DNA from: Beverwykella pulmonaria
Taxonomy: Eukaryota; Ascomycota; Dothideomycetes; Pleosporales; Melanommataceae
Length of the DNA stretch: 64,000 nt
Direction: 5' to 3'
Assembly: GCA_001599595.1 (NCBI GenBank)
Contig: BCHH01000010.1
Coordinates: 249,667 to 313,666 of the forward strand
Shown: piece after piece, positions 11,459-23,626 of the stretch
Position numbering within the stretch: the first letter of the stretch is position 1
How the letters are laid out: every line of letters starts with the position of its first letter
The notes under the pieces: model-generated
What the model saw: only the letters and a program-made list of their open reading frames with translations
Databases searched by the model: none
Told to the model about the DNA's origin: nothing
Position numbers and translations under genes: made by a program

Positions 11459-13899
11459 TTAAATGTAAATTAAAGGGTTGTTAAAAATGCGGGTTAGTAT
11501 GTAGGACGAAAGACAACGATAGATTCATGGCGAGCTGCTGGGTGGAGTCGCCTAGGGACCTTACGTAAGACGTATCATCCCTGTATATATGCACAGCTCC
11601 TCGTCAGACAAAATCGTTATCTGCTAGGCGTAGAATTAGAGAAAAAACTTAAATATTTCTCTGCTTTTGTGCGCCTTGTGTCCTGTTCTAGTGCGACTCA
11701 ACTTAATGTAGTTATTTATACTCTTTATTTGTAATGGTTTTGCCAAAACCGTTGCATTATTTCTAAGTGTAACATGAGGCATAACCAAATACGACCACAG
11801 GGAAGTTCGGAAAGGTCTTTGGGAATAAATTCCTCGATCCACTTAGCCCCAGACTTTCTGTGCAGCCCAGTGTGGTTTCTGTCTCCCTGCAAACTTTGAA
11901 GGAAGACTATTGTAAGGGTTTTCTGATGGGGACAATGATCATATAGCGACTGCGTTGTTCTGGGACAGATCAAGTCAGAGCAGCTTATAAACTGTCTGAC
12001 CAAGATCAACTAGCTACATCTGGACAAGCCTAAGCCGTTACAACTATACTAAAAAGGGGTCAGTTACAACGAGTGGCAAATGCCAATAGTACTAACTCAT
12101 AGCTAACCATGCATGCTTCTTCAAATTGATAGAAAACCTCAAGAACATAGGGTTTCGGCTCCTTTCCTTTGATTCTTGGTGACTGCGGTCAGTCGCCCGG
12201 ACATTCTAGATCTTCGACTCGTTTCTGCTTCCGCTGGCAAGAAACATAACTCAGTCAGATACTCCTACTGAATCTGCGGTTAACTAATATGCAGAAATGA
12301 ATGAGTGTAAATCAATAAGATGAAAAGAACAATGTGTAGTAGCATAAGGAGACGGAGAGTTAGCAGCGTGACGTGGATTACATATCAAGGGAAGCAATCA
12401 GGCACCAACTGGAATGACTCCGGATCATATCCCTAGCTGGAGGCACAGCCCTGTACAGCGTTGTGCGTCTTTCTGTAACTTTAGGAGATTAAGGATCCAG
12501 TACCTAGCGTAACTGTAAGAAAGTCGACACTGCAGGGGTTTGCACTAACCGCCAAGCGTACGACGGCGTCGCGGTTCCTCCACACCACTTGCGCAACTGC
12601 CATAACCCGCAATTATTTACAGTTCGAGTAGCTTGTACCATGCCTTAACTCTTACCATGTGGCACAGCAGCTAGCTCCTGAATTTAACAGTAATACATGG
12701 GGTTTAGCTACCATTATCCCAAGTGGTTTTGTCACCCCAAGTGATTTCGTTGTCCTATGTGGTTTCGTCATCCCAAGTGGCTTCGTTATCCCAGGTGGTT
12801 TTAATAAGTCCTGGGCAGGCCTTAGGTGCTGCATTACCAGCTTCGCCTGTTACCACGCGCCGTGGCTGCAACGTCAAGCCTCTAAGTAAATTCAAGTACT
12901 CCACTACAAAATTTTGTGATAATATCTGTTGTGGGTGGCTCTGCAGCCTCATTTTTAAGTTAGCTGTTATAGTGTTGGGGTATACATCACGCACACGGAC
13001 ACAGTACCGACCTTCGTGGCGGACATGCGTTTTACGCCACGCTCACAATATGAAATGCCTTAAAATGTGGTAGGAAGGTAGGATATATTGCGAACTAACA
13101 CATACTCGCTTTTAACTAGCAAAGAGATGCAATGGTGTCATTGTGACGGAAATAGTATTACAAAGCCAAAGCACGCAGAGCACAACGTTACTGTGTAATT
13201 GTCGTAAGCTACTTAACGGATAATCAAAATATCCTGTATTTAGTTGGGTTATAGGACATGGCACTATGACTCCAAACAGCTAATAGGTTATTGGGGTGGA
13301 TTATGTATATAGAGGAAGAAAGAGGAAAAAAGAGAAGAAGTAGAAGAAGAGTATTGCGCCGTAGCGAAGAGCTACTTTGCGCGAATACACCACTGGCACG
13401 GGATGAAGGCTTGGGTGCATGGTGCAGGGAACAGGTCTTGGTTTTTCTGTCAGCTGCTTGCTTCATCATCATTCAGCGTGGCATATATATGGGGATCCGA
13501 ACACGACGCCAATCGTACAATCATCAATGAGACAGACTATCATCACCCAGATAATCAATGTCGGACATCATGATCACGGAACACACGACCCTCAACCCAA
13601 CGAGATCATGAACATTTTTTCTATCTTTCATACCACGTCTTTCTTTCATTTGGTTTGGTAGCTAGATACAACAAAATTGAAACAGTCTACTTCCAAACCT
13701 CACATTGATCCTCACCGCCCCTCCCCCTTCAGTGCATTGCTGTTTCGGACATCGCATGGCTGCGAGTCGCCCTCCTACCGTTGTGATATTTCTATATCAC
13801 GCACCTTTCCTCCACCTGTCAAAATTCACATTCAAAAGAATTTTATTGTATTTTGATAAGTCTATACGATAGAGTACCGACGATGTAACACCGCTGCCT
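11459..13899. other. 2.4-kb gene-free region in the accessory island
   Basis: No supported gene on either strand. It holds the promoter of the HET pseudogene near 11460-11600 and the 18-bp tandem repeat listed separately. It looks like decayed DNA. Confidence 0.5.
12718..12803. repeat. 18-bp imperfect tandem repeat, about 4.5 copies
   Basis: Units of the form CCAAGTGGTTTCGTTATC repeat with substitutions from about 12718 to 12803. As an 18-mer it would encode a six-residue repeat (TKPLGI-like on the minus strand), but the surrounding frame is short and no gene is supported. Confidence 0.7.
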
Positions 13900-15082
13900 T
13901 CAGTCATTATATTTAGGCATGAATCCGTCAAACCCGTCAAATCTATGGTAAAATTCGAGCCGTACATCGCCCCAATCGACCCACAGAACACCATTCTTGT
14001 TTGTTGCCTTGATGCGCGTTAATAACACATCTTCCCAGCAGTAGGTGTGCAATTCTAGCTCAATTCTTTGTAGCCGCGGTAACTTTTGCGTAGAAGCATC
14101 GATAATCTCACGAAACTTTAGGAGATGCCAGGCAACATGGTTCAAGTTGTACCCTTTTTTCAGGTCCATGAATTCATTTGTTTGGTGCGCAGTCCGTTCT
14201 AGTGTCATGAAAACAGCAGGTTGATTATGTCCTTGATCACCCTTAAAGCGGGGTTTTCTGTGTGCATGTTAGTGTGCAAACACATGTACTAATGCTAGAC
14301 ACCTTCATGTCTGTTAGTTTTAGTATTTGTTTAGTATGCGGCCAATTAATTTCTTCCAGACTATTAAAGTTTCTAACCTAAGAGTTTAAGATGATTCGCT
14401 CAACGCAGCTGCCAAAGACGCGATCAACTACATCCACTAGATGCTCTGCAGAGTCAAATCCCTTAGGCCTGTCTTTCTTGTTGTTTGCACTAGTAATCAT
14501 GACTGTTGTCTGCTGCACGAAGATAGGTTATAAGATTTCCTCTCCAATAATATCGCTCAGCTCGTTAGGTGGGTCAATAGCGTAGAACAAATTTGCGAGT
14601 CCTATTTGAGCTTGGCAGAATGTGGCAGCTTGAGAGCGCGCCTTAGAACAGACTGTTGCAATTAGGAGACAATTGACTAGTGTCTGGAACTCGTTTGCAC
14701 CAAGGCGTAGCTTGTCCCTATTATAGGAATCATGGACATACACTCTAAGAGGCTGCTTTTCTGTATCATGTCGCAAGTTCTTATAGCCAATAAATGTCTG
14801 CCGCAAGCGCTCGGCGCACGGGGATATGCAGGATATTGGCTGCTCATCAGCAATGCTAAAGTTCATAGACCATCTTAGCACAGAATAAAGGATCAAGGTG
14901 AGCCAGCTTCAAAGCAGGTGGGTATGGCTTACTGCGATACAATCAACGGGTGTTCTGATACAAGAAACATCAGCGGATGAACAGAAATGGTTACTCACCT
15001 GCTGATATTGAACGGGAGCAGCCGCTGACCATATCATGTCCCGCAGCTCTCGCGGCAATTGTGTAAACGTAGTTGCTGACAT
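13900..15082 (-). pseudogene. 2EXR/F-box-like protein gene, probably decayed
   Basis: Exon 1 (15082-14999) starts with Met and encodes FTQLPRELRDMIWSAAAP, the hallmark opening of the fungal 2EXR/F-box-like family (LPPELRDMIW), then reaches a good GTGAGT donor. Two further coding blocks follow on the same strand: about 14896-14528 and about 14265-13900 (including NHVAWHLLKFREIIDAS and LWVDWGDVRLEFYH). An intron with GTGTCT..CACACAG is likely between 14327 and 14266. The frames of the blocks could not be joined without a frameshift, and a stop lies shortly after the first plausible acceptor. I therefore treat it as a decayed gene, although an unusual splice pattern is possible. Function unknown; such proteins are common in fungal accessory regions. 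Confidence 0.45.
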
Positions 15083-15310
15083 GCTCCAAGCGGGAATTTA
15101 CGAGGAAGAAAGCCTAGATGGCATAGCGAACCTTTATATCCCCGGAACTTCTAGTGTCACAGTTGCACACAAGTCGCAGCCTAATCTAGCTTACACAAGC
15201 ATTTGCCAAGCGCTACGCTCAGATTATTGGCTGGATGGATTCAGCGAGGCAAACGGCTTACGTCCTAAAAGCCCATAACAAGGCGCTCGAGACTAGAGTA
15301 ATACTCAATG

Positions 15311-18300
15311 TTATATAATATATAGTTCCTGCTTTACATATTCATTGGGATCAATGTTTCTCGTTTCCTTTTGATAATTCGAATATTCTGTAAACCCTAC
15401 CCGCTCGTAGATAGGCACCTCATCGTAGGAGCCCTCAACTGCCTTCAAAACTAGACACAGTGTGCTTCGTGCAATTTTGAATATTTTCTCGTCTCCTCCA
15501 ATCCAAGAAGAGTAGGTTATTCGAATTGTTGCTAGTGGAAAGACGTAGAGCTTGGCTGCTGGGTCTATTTGGGTTGGGCCAGGCTTAGCGATCGCATAAT
15601 CTGGAGAAAATTTTATGCCAGGCTCATCTGTCTTGTTAAGTTGTTGGGTGCCGATGACGTCGCTGAGACAATATATCGAGGTGCTGTCGATGCTAGTTCG
15701 TAGTTCCCACGAACTCTCTACGATTTTGCCCCTAAGATGAAGATAACAACCCTCCTTCACACCTCCGAAGCGATCTTCAGTAGCGAGGCTAATATGGGTG
15801 TTCAGTAGGGTAAACACTGGTTTTATGTCGCTCATTTCGAGATATCGCACTGGATCCAACACTGATGCCCATGACCACGAAGGCGCCATATATTCTGCTG
15901 GCTTTGACCTACGTTGTATCCCACTTGCGACTGCTTCTCTGCTTTGGTCTCCATCTTTGACTCTAATCAAAGTCGAGCCCGTAAACCAAGCCATATCCCT
16001 AGTAAGATCCGATCGCCATAATCCGGCAAGATATAGCGGTGGTGTTCTATCTTCATCCTTTTCGAAAGACTTATTTCGAATTTCGTGTATAGTGGACGCG
16101 ACGCCCGAGATGGCAAGTAAGCGATCAGTGTTGTATGTCAAGTTCAAGGAACTGTACGTCGTAACTATACAGTCCCATGGCAGGGCTTTGAGTTGCACGC
16201 GTCTAAATATGAGGCCGTATTTCGATGTCGTCGTTGTTCGTACATTTTCCAATTTGTAGCGTCTTTCACCGTACGGAAGTCTTGCTTGACCGCACTCGCA
16301 AGTTGTCATTTGAGCACACTCGAATACAACTTCGGAACCGCAGAAGTGAAGTACTCGCGGAGATAGCCAACGCTCTTGTAATACCCATGCGCGGGTCAAA
16401 AGAGGGAAGCTGTTCAGGAGGATTTCTGGGTCTTGCGCGTGACCGAAGTGCAGCCTCTCTTCCGTCAAGTTGGAAGGATAAGCAATGAGATTGAATGGCC
16501 CACTTTCAGGATCTACACTTGGGGAGCGAACAGCTGCGGGTCTGTCTGCAATTTGGAAACTTTTCATAGAGCTCGCGGAGCTAGTGGCCGCAATGCAGAC
16601 GGTGCAATTTGAATAATATGCTCCCATTTTTTGAGATTCGTACAGCCAGTCTTCCTTTCTGTCTTGTTGAATGCAGAGCGAATCTATCCAAATCCGACTT
16701 AGACCCAGCTTCTTACAAGCCGCTATTGCGTCGATGAAAACCTGAGGAAGAATACGTTTAGGAATCTCTTTTGTGTACTCAGATATTGTGCTTTCAGTCA
16801 GGGTGCAGATGTTTTTACCACCCCAACAATGGCTGAGACATGCATACGTTCCATGGCCACCGTTGGAGATCACCACCTTCACGGGGTCTAAGTCGTTCAG
16901 TCCAATATCAAGGTAACGAGACGGGAGTTGAGGTGTGCTCGCTTTCATGCAATCGCTATGCTCCGTTGCACAAGTCTCGATCCATCCTTGAATAGTTGGC
17001 CATCGTAGATCTGGCTGCAGCCAACATCTGTCATCCGTATTTCTTGGTATTGTCCGGTAACGTTTAGGATCACGGATTTCCAACTCCTCTCCTTTAAGCA
17101 CTTCCTTCGCGCCTTCAACTTCAAGAAGTATTGTACAGCGTATCTCTACAGTAGCGGGTATTTGTTGTTTACCGCGTTTCAGCATATTATACAATTTTTT
17201 GCCGGTGCTCTCTTTGATCCCATGTGCTCTTATCACAAGCATTACATCTCTCTTCCTAGGCCGGGATACAAATCCAGTGTCTTCCCAAAGAGTCATGATC
17301 CAGGTTTCGTAGGAGTCACATGCAGGCGTATACACTTTGATAGTGTCTTGAACTAGTCTGCAGAATGTACAATGAGAAGTTCGTGAGCGTTTGGTTCCAC
17401 CCTGAGGCAAGAATATGCGAGATCCTTTCCAAGGCGTGTGGAATGCTCCGGCAAAGAACAAGCGACTGCATCCAGAACACTCTGAACCAAAATTATTCCT
17501 GGAGAATAGATCAGCATCTAGCATTTCTCAAGGTATATTTCTCAAACGATTTTTATGCTGCAATAACAGTGTCAACATGAGGAAAATCCTAACTCACATG
17601 GTCAAAGCCCCCTCCTCATTAGTGACAAGTTTCGCCAAGTCAAAGGATCTTTCGACCCATTCACCCTTTTTCGCACCAAAGCTAGCGGTCAAAATTCCGT
17701 TTTCTATTCTGGTTTCTCGTGCGTGTTCCGGAATCGGTATATCTGCGAAAGATGGGAAGCTGAACATCTCGTCGTCATGCGGTCCTATTATCTCGTGTAA
17801 TTTGATGGCTGATTCTCGGAACGTTCCATGACGAGTGAGGCACTCAGCAATAAGATACCAACCCCGCTTTTGCTTATAATTGAGAAGTCTGATGTTTCGC
17901 GCATTAGGGAGCCAGTCTCGGCTATAGGAGACATCTATTAAGAGTTCATTGTCAATATCCTCAGGTTTCATCTGCCTGAGAGGTACCACAGCTCCATCTT
18001 TGAACTGTAAAATACTGGAAATCTCGATTGAGATGCGTTGTTGTGTCTTCTTGAGGCTCGCATATAACATTGTTCCAACCAACTGCACGTCCTGAGTATC
18101 TCCCGAGAAACCTCTTCCATGCCTGTCAAATGCACCATTCTTAATTCCAATATATTTTTCCAGGTCAGAATACACCTCTTTGTATTGCCCATTTGCTTCG
18201 ACATACTCTGCAGTAAGAAGGAAGCGGTCAATTAGCTTGAGATTACGACATTTCTTCAGGCGTAAATAATCGCAGCGCCGAAATTTGATTGATGGGATAT

Positions 18301-18589
18301 TTCCATGCTTTGAATCCGGCGAGATTTCGACATCAATTGCAATCTGGTCATCCCACCACACTTGACCACTAGTAGCTAGCTTGGCGTGCAGAATATTGCC
18401 TTCCAAAACGATGTCTCGAGCGCTCATTGAAAAGTTGACCCCACCGGTATCGAATTGTCCTTCTCTATTGCCAATCCTATGATTGAGCGGTAGTAAATAT
18501 GCTCTCAGCTCCTCAGGTGATGTAAGGTATTCGACGTATAATTGATTTCGGTCAACCAAGGCTAGTGAAAGTACTCGGGCACATGCCAT
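15311..18589 (-). CDS. predicted CVNH(x3)-HET fusion protein
   Basis: Two long reading blocks on the minus strand lie 69 bases apart and can be joined by one standard intron. Exon 1 is 18589-17598 and exon 2 is 17498-15311. The 99-nt intron starts GTGAGT and ends CTATTCTCCAG, with a CTGAT branch 15 bases before the acceptor. The join is in phase 2 and gives 1059 residues. Residues 1-331 consist of six ~50-residue cyanovirin-N-type half repeats (for example ARVLSLALVDRNQLYVEYL, CRNLKLIDRFLLTAEYVEA and ARNIRLLNYKQKRGWYLIA), i.e. three CVNH lectin domains. After a Cys-rich linker (ECSGCSRLFF, HCTFC) the HET domain begins near residue 549 (YACLSHCWGG) and continues with IWIDSLCIQQD and IAATSSASS. 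A C-terminal tail follows with WVLQERWLSPRVLHFCGSE and APSWSWAS, typical of this HET subclass. No stop interrupts the HET part. CVNH domains bind mannose-type glycans in known members; HET domains drive incompatibility cell death. The alternative is two separate tandem genes (17594-18589 and 15311-17524). Confidence 0.75.
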
Positions 18590-19190
18590 TTTGGGTTTCG
18601 GTTGGTCCAGCTGTAATAAGTGGAGGAGTCAACAAGTTCATGAGGTTCACACATGGCTCCATTCAAATATAGATATAAAAATGTCTCGAGGCGAAGGTAA
18701 CTCGACAGAAGGATTGTGCGGGATTATAAATTGTAGCCCCGCAGCTCGTATCATGAAACGACTCTAACCGTGAACATCACCAGCCCTCATTTTAAAATGC
18801 ATAGAAGCCTGTTAGTTACATATTAGACTTGGCAGAGGGGAGATGTTAGTTTGAGCTTTACAATAGTAAATTTGACATGGCGAAGGTAGCTATTAAGGTA
18901 GACCCAAAATCTTGGATGGATGGGGGATATGATATGGTTGATAGACGGGCTGATTTTACATTGTATCCGCGACCGAAACGGTCTTTAAGAGGTTATTTCA
19001 AGCCAAGAAGCCCAAGCACGCTTAAAGTTACTGGAAGCTGCAGTTGCATTGTCCAATGATCAACCTACTAACCAATCAACCTATTCGGACAAAATATTTG
19101 CCGTGCTCCGGAAAAGATCCCGATCTGGTTATGAATGTGCGAAAACAAACGTTTCAAGACTTTCAGGTTTTTGATTCTGGATTTATCAGA
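18590..19190. other. intergenic region upstream of CVNH-HET gene
   Basis: About 600 bases without a supported gene; contains the presumed CVNH-HET promoter. Confidence 0.5.
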
Positions 19191-19199
19191 ATATTTACC

Positions 19200-20540
19200 T
19201 AGTCCAACTATCCATGAAATCAGCTACCAATTCAACCCGGTAGCAGACCCCGGGTCTTTAGTTTTATGGCTCGATCATCGCAGGCATCGGCTCAACGCTC
19301 GTCGTAGCCTCGTTGGCGGAAATAACCTCAGTGCAAGAAGCACATACCGTATACCAGCCTACCCTTTTTCATACAGAGACCCCGCTGTGGGTGCACAGTA
19401 TAGATGATCCGCTTGCTTTGCTAGCCAGACCCCTGCATTCTGAGGATTTATACGAGGTGCAACTAACTCTGCTTGAAGAACCTTTGACGCGTGAAATCTG
19501 ACGGGATCCGGGTGGATATCGGTCATGGCCTGGATATGTAACTGCGTCTGGTCCATATCAATCACATTCAACGGCTGTCTGGTCCGATTGCATTCAATAG
19601 CCCGACCTACGAGTCGAAGCATTGGCCTATCACAGTCCTGCTCATCGCAAATGTCGTTGTTCCAGTCATCCTGAATCTCAAACTGCGAAAATTGATAAAG
19701 ACGCTCGATACTATTGCCGCTGTTTTCCATGTATTATTCTTCCTCTTTGTCGATACGACGCTAGCAATGTTGTCGAAGCACAGCACGCCAGAACTTGTCT
19801 TCAACACCTTGCATACGAAGAGTGGGCGGGACAACCCTGGAGTGGCGTTATCAATTAGCATGTTTCCTGTGGCGTATATGATACACAAATTAGATAGCAT
19901 CCTTCACATAAATGAGTAGCAGCATGAGTGACATATAGTGTAGCTTCAATACTTACAATGCGGGTAACTCACGAGACCCGAAAACCTCGGTTTCGCGCTT
20001 AGTCTGGACGTTCACACGCGACAAAGGTCTTCCTTTCAATTCATACTTCAGATACGTTAGTCTTGACTTCGCTTCAAATGCCTGTTTTCATCGCACAAAG
20101 CAATCTAGATTCACCCGACCCTATAAATCCCGCCACCCGCGCTCGTTCTGGTTTACATCATATATTGTCTTCTCCCCCTTATCAATCTCGGAATATCTGT
20201 AGCTTTCAATGCCTCTATCGCTCTCCTCACCATCGCACTCTGCACATCGTACATCTTCCCTCTTGTCCTTTTTCCTTTACTGCAGGTTTCTAGTACACCT
20301 CCAAATTGTAGACCGTGGCATTTGGGGAGATGGAGTATCTCTGTCAAAGTCTGTGCGCTGATCTATCTGATTCATGTTGTTATATTCGCTCCATTCCCAA
20401 CGAGTGGACTATTTACTGGTTTGACGATGAACTATGCGGGTCCGGTTTTTCTTGGTGGTGTTCTCATGCTCTGGCGGGCGGATGTGCCAATGGGAGCAGG
20501 GGATATGGGGCGCCTACTGTGATATTGAAGGACGATTGAG
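19200..20540 (+). pseudogene. decayed amino-acid/choline-type permease (APC superfamily)
   Basis: Fragments of an APC permease of the fungal GABA/choline type lie in order on the plus strand but in shifting frames. Near 19264-19330 is GSIIAGIGSTLVVASLAEI (TM2-TM3). Around 19380 another frame gives DPAVGAQYR followed by TGA where Trp is usual. Near 19600-19870 are PITVLLIANVVVPVILNLKLRKL, TIAAVFHVLFFLFVD and ELVFNTLHTKSGRDNPGVALS. A later block reads FNASIALLTIALCTSYIF, and near 20340-20520 is VCALIYLIHVVIFAPFPTSG with TGLTMNYAGPVFLGGVL. Introns cannot account for all the shifts and stops, so the gene is dead. Boundaries are approximate. Its 3' end abuts the convergent large gene ending at 20550. 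Confidence 0.65.
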
Positions 20541-20549
20541 CATTGATCA

Positions 20550-23500
20550 TCAGTAAATGAACCCTTGTAGTGGCAATTCATCATCTCTTGGCTCACTCCT
20601 CCATAAACATTGCCAGCAAGTGTCCCGCTGGCATATCATAATTCTACTACCTGAGTCCCCACGTTTCCTTCCCTTAAATACTTGAGCGAGCACTGATGTG
20701 ACCGCAAGTCGAGCAAGCCAATTCCCGTGGGCTCGTACTACAAACCGATCAGGTGGACAGTCGAGGATTTCCTCCCAACTCTCAATTGATAAACCTCCGG
20801 ATGCGAGATTGTCGTGAATGGAATGGCCGCAAGAGGTCTGAGGAGACAGTCGGACTACAAAATCACTGTTCATCGCCGCGAGAATGTTGATATCTGCGAC
20901 CCATGCACCAGCGTCACGGACTGAAACAAAAGATTCGATCACGTACACCTGAGAGTCTTTACCGACGCTCACATTTGTGTCGTAGAAGAGGGGGGCTTCG
21001 CTCTCGATGATTGATAGGTGGAGAGACGTGTGCCCAAAACTGTCTATTTGCTTGCCGTCGAACTCAGGCGTATCGATGGACATTATTTTCCTATAGTCAA
21101 GATCTCTCATCATTGGCTCTTGAACGGGCAGAAGAAGGACAACTCCAGGCTTTCCAAAATTTCCTAAGAGACGAGTCAAATGTCGAGGCTTTGAGCGTTC
21201 TGACGGATCGCATAACAGCTGCACACGTAAGAAACAACAAACTAACATTTCAAGGTTCAATTCAGAGGGGCTTACCTGTCGTGGAACGTATATGGAATCA
21301 CCGCACGAAACAGCCATCACGTTGTCCATATCCGAAGGTAACAAATCACAAGACCCTGAGTCGAAATAGGCAGCAATGGCGAGAGCAACAGCACGCTTGC
21401 GCCATCGTCGTATGGTCTTGTCTAAGGGTTTGATGTCTCCGGAATACCACTTCGACTTTAGAATCGGCTTTTCCAGAACCTGAACGGCTATTGTGGCGTC
21501 TGGTAAATTTTTGTAGACAGATGCCACCATTGTAAGAGCTTTGAAGACATCAGCTGTGTGCTTAGACGCAGTGCGGACTAGCCTTGACTCGGATAAGTAT
21601 CCTGCCTCTTTGCACCAAAAGAGATCCTCTTCAGTTAACCTGCAGGCGGGATATTTTCCCCGTGCCGAAGTTTTGCAATAAACGGCCGCTGTATCTGGGA
21701 TCCCACAGTAGACCTCAAACTCATCTTGCGTTTCGGCATCGTCTGTTGTGCGAAAGTGTGATTTCCCCACCGCAGTGAATGGAACGTCGGCATAAAAATG
21801 GCAGCTTTCATTCTGTGGTAACTCCTTATCTGGAATTTCAAGTGGAAGCCAACGATGATAACTGTATACACTGTTGCATCCACGTTCAGATGAGCGCGAC
21901 TCAACTCGTGAAAGACGGGAAAACAATGGGCACCACCCCGGAGCGGTCGTGGTGTAGCCAAAGTCATTCCGCGTATCGTCTTCCTCGTCTTCGGTGTCCG
22001 TTTCTGGACATGAATCGTTGCGGCTGCCGTTATTATTTAGTGGAGGATTATAATTCTCTTGCGCGCCCCGGTTCTGAAGTCCTGAATGCCTCCGCTGAAG
22101 AGGATTGTTCTCTGTACTCAAATTATACCGAATCAGGAAGTCACCAATCTCAAAATCGGAGTTCGCCAATGCTTTTGACACAATATGACGGAGAAAGGAT
22201 ATCAACATCTCTGAGGTCTTGATACACAGGAACAAACCGTCAGAGTCTATCAAGTCATAATGCGGTCCCAGCTTGGGGCGATCCACTTCCCTCGAGAAAA
22301 GGTTCTGGGAACGACGTCTGCCGAGTTGAATCAACCTTCTGCCCCTTTCCAGCTCCTCTTCATCGGCATCAATATACGCAGAGATGATGCGACTAATTAA
22401 GGACATATGTTTGATCCATGACGCTTTTTCGAAGGCGCCAGATATGGCTAGCCAGAACTTCATTCCAAAGGCTCCATTTCTGGATCGAACTTGCCGCCCG
22501 GTCGTGAGGCCGCCGAGTGCAGCAAGTAGGAAATGCGAGAATGTAACTCGAGTTGGGTCTTCTTGTAGAATGCGTTCTGTTCGGACTGGCTTGCCGTAAC
22601 GCCGAAGGTGGGCGAGTGACAAGCACCAAGACACACCTGTGCTGCAGCTCCTCAAAGATGGGGAAAGTCCAATGGTAAGCACGCCTGCTGGATTCATGAT
22701 GCCATCATCCATTATGAGTTCGAAACTAAGTGACCCAAATACTGTCATGTTGGGGTATAGGTGCCAGGCAGACAGTGCGAGCAGCGTTGATCCTTCGTGA
22801 ACAGCTTGGGGTTGCCCGGATGTTAGGCTCTCCATAGTTTGAAGTGCAGTGGTCCAGGCCCCCATCACGCTTGGGAAAACACTGGTTTGTTGATTAACCT
22901 CTAGTATGATGTTTTTTAGGAGTGACTGGAACTGTGCATGTTCGGCTTTTTTGACATGATCCGCCGTCCGAAGCCAGGCACGGGCGCTGGCATCCCACTC
23001 GGCTAGTTGTGGCTTCGTTATGGGATTTTGTGCTGCTGCTGCAGCCAACGAGAAGGGCAGTTGCGCCCCCTTTTCAAATTCTGTTGCTATATCAGCTCTT
23101 CTCTCTTTGGTGAGCTCCACCCATATTGACACTGCTTCGGGAGCGTCAAAGACTCGGGCTATCATGCATGCAAGAAGGTGGACATGCAAAGCAACTTTGG
23201 ACGAAGTTGCGGCAGCCCAGATGGAGGTGCCGTCAATGCCAGTATAACCGGAGAAGATCGAGTCCGAGTAGTCCAGTGAGTCTGTATTCTTCGCAACCGC
23301 CGAAATCTCCGATACGCGTAGGCCATACGCTTTCAGCAGGTTGGGTGTTGACGGGCAACATCCCTCGAACAAGGCACCAAGGCGGCGAGCTGTGATATGA
23401 GTCGTTCCATTTTCAGCATTGGCCTTTCTCGTGGTGGTGAGCATGGTGCCTAGCGTGTGGAACTCCCGGGGCGCCTCGCACTTGACGCTAAGTTGTTCAT

Positions 23501-23626
23501 TAGCCCATATCTGTCACAGGTCCGATATGCCTACAGAGTAAAGTCGAAGTTGATGTTCGCGGCGGCGACAGTCACTTCGTTGGTTGCCGCAGCTAGAGCA
23601 GCTGTGAGCCTGCCGATCGTGGACAT
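20550..23626 (-). CDS. large conserved fungal protein of unknown function
   Basis: Three exons: 23626-23535, 23487-21276 and 21218-20550, giving 990 residues. The first join (GTAGGC..ACTTAG) fuses NFDFTL to VKCEAPREFHTLGTML, which extends a conserved N-terminus. The second intron is 57 nt (GTAAGC..GTGCAG, 21275-21219) and is a multiple of three with no stop, so retention would add 19 residues. Later recognisable blocks are ARRLGALFEGCCPSTPNLLKA, LLGNFGKPGVVLLLP, FDGKQIDSFGHTSLHLS, DAGAWVADINILAAM and SIESWEEILDCPP. There is an acidic low-complexity stretch (ETDTEDEEDD) mid-protein. No transmembrane segment or catalytic motif was recognised. I recognise the general pattern as a widespread Pezizomycotina family of ~900-1000 residues without assigned function. 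It neighbours the HET genes, which hints at but does not show a role in recognition. Confidence 0.8.

Noticed and set aside
17594..18589. Treating the CVNH block as a stand-alone gene ending ALTM-stop
   Set aside because: The stop lies inside a consensus donor (GTGAGT), and a well-formed intron leads in frame to the HET block; kept only as an alternative.
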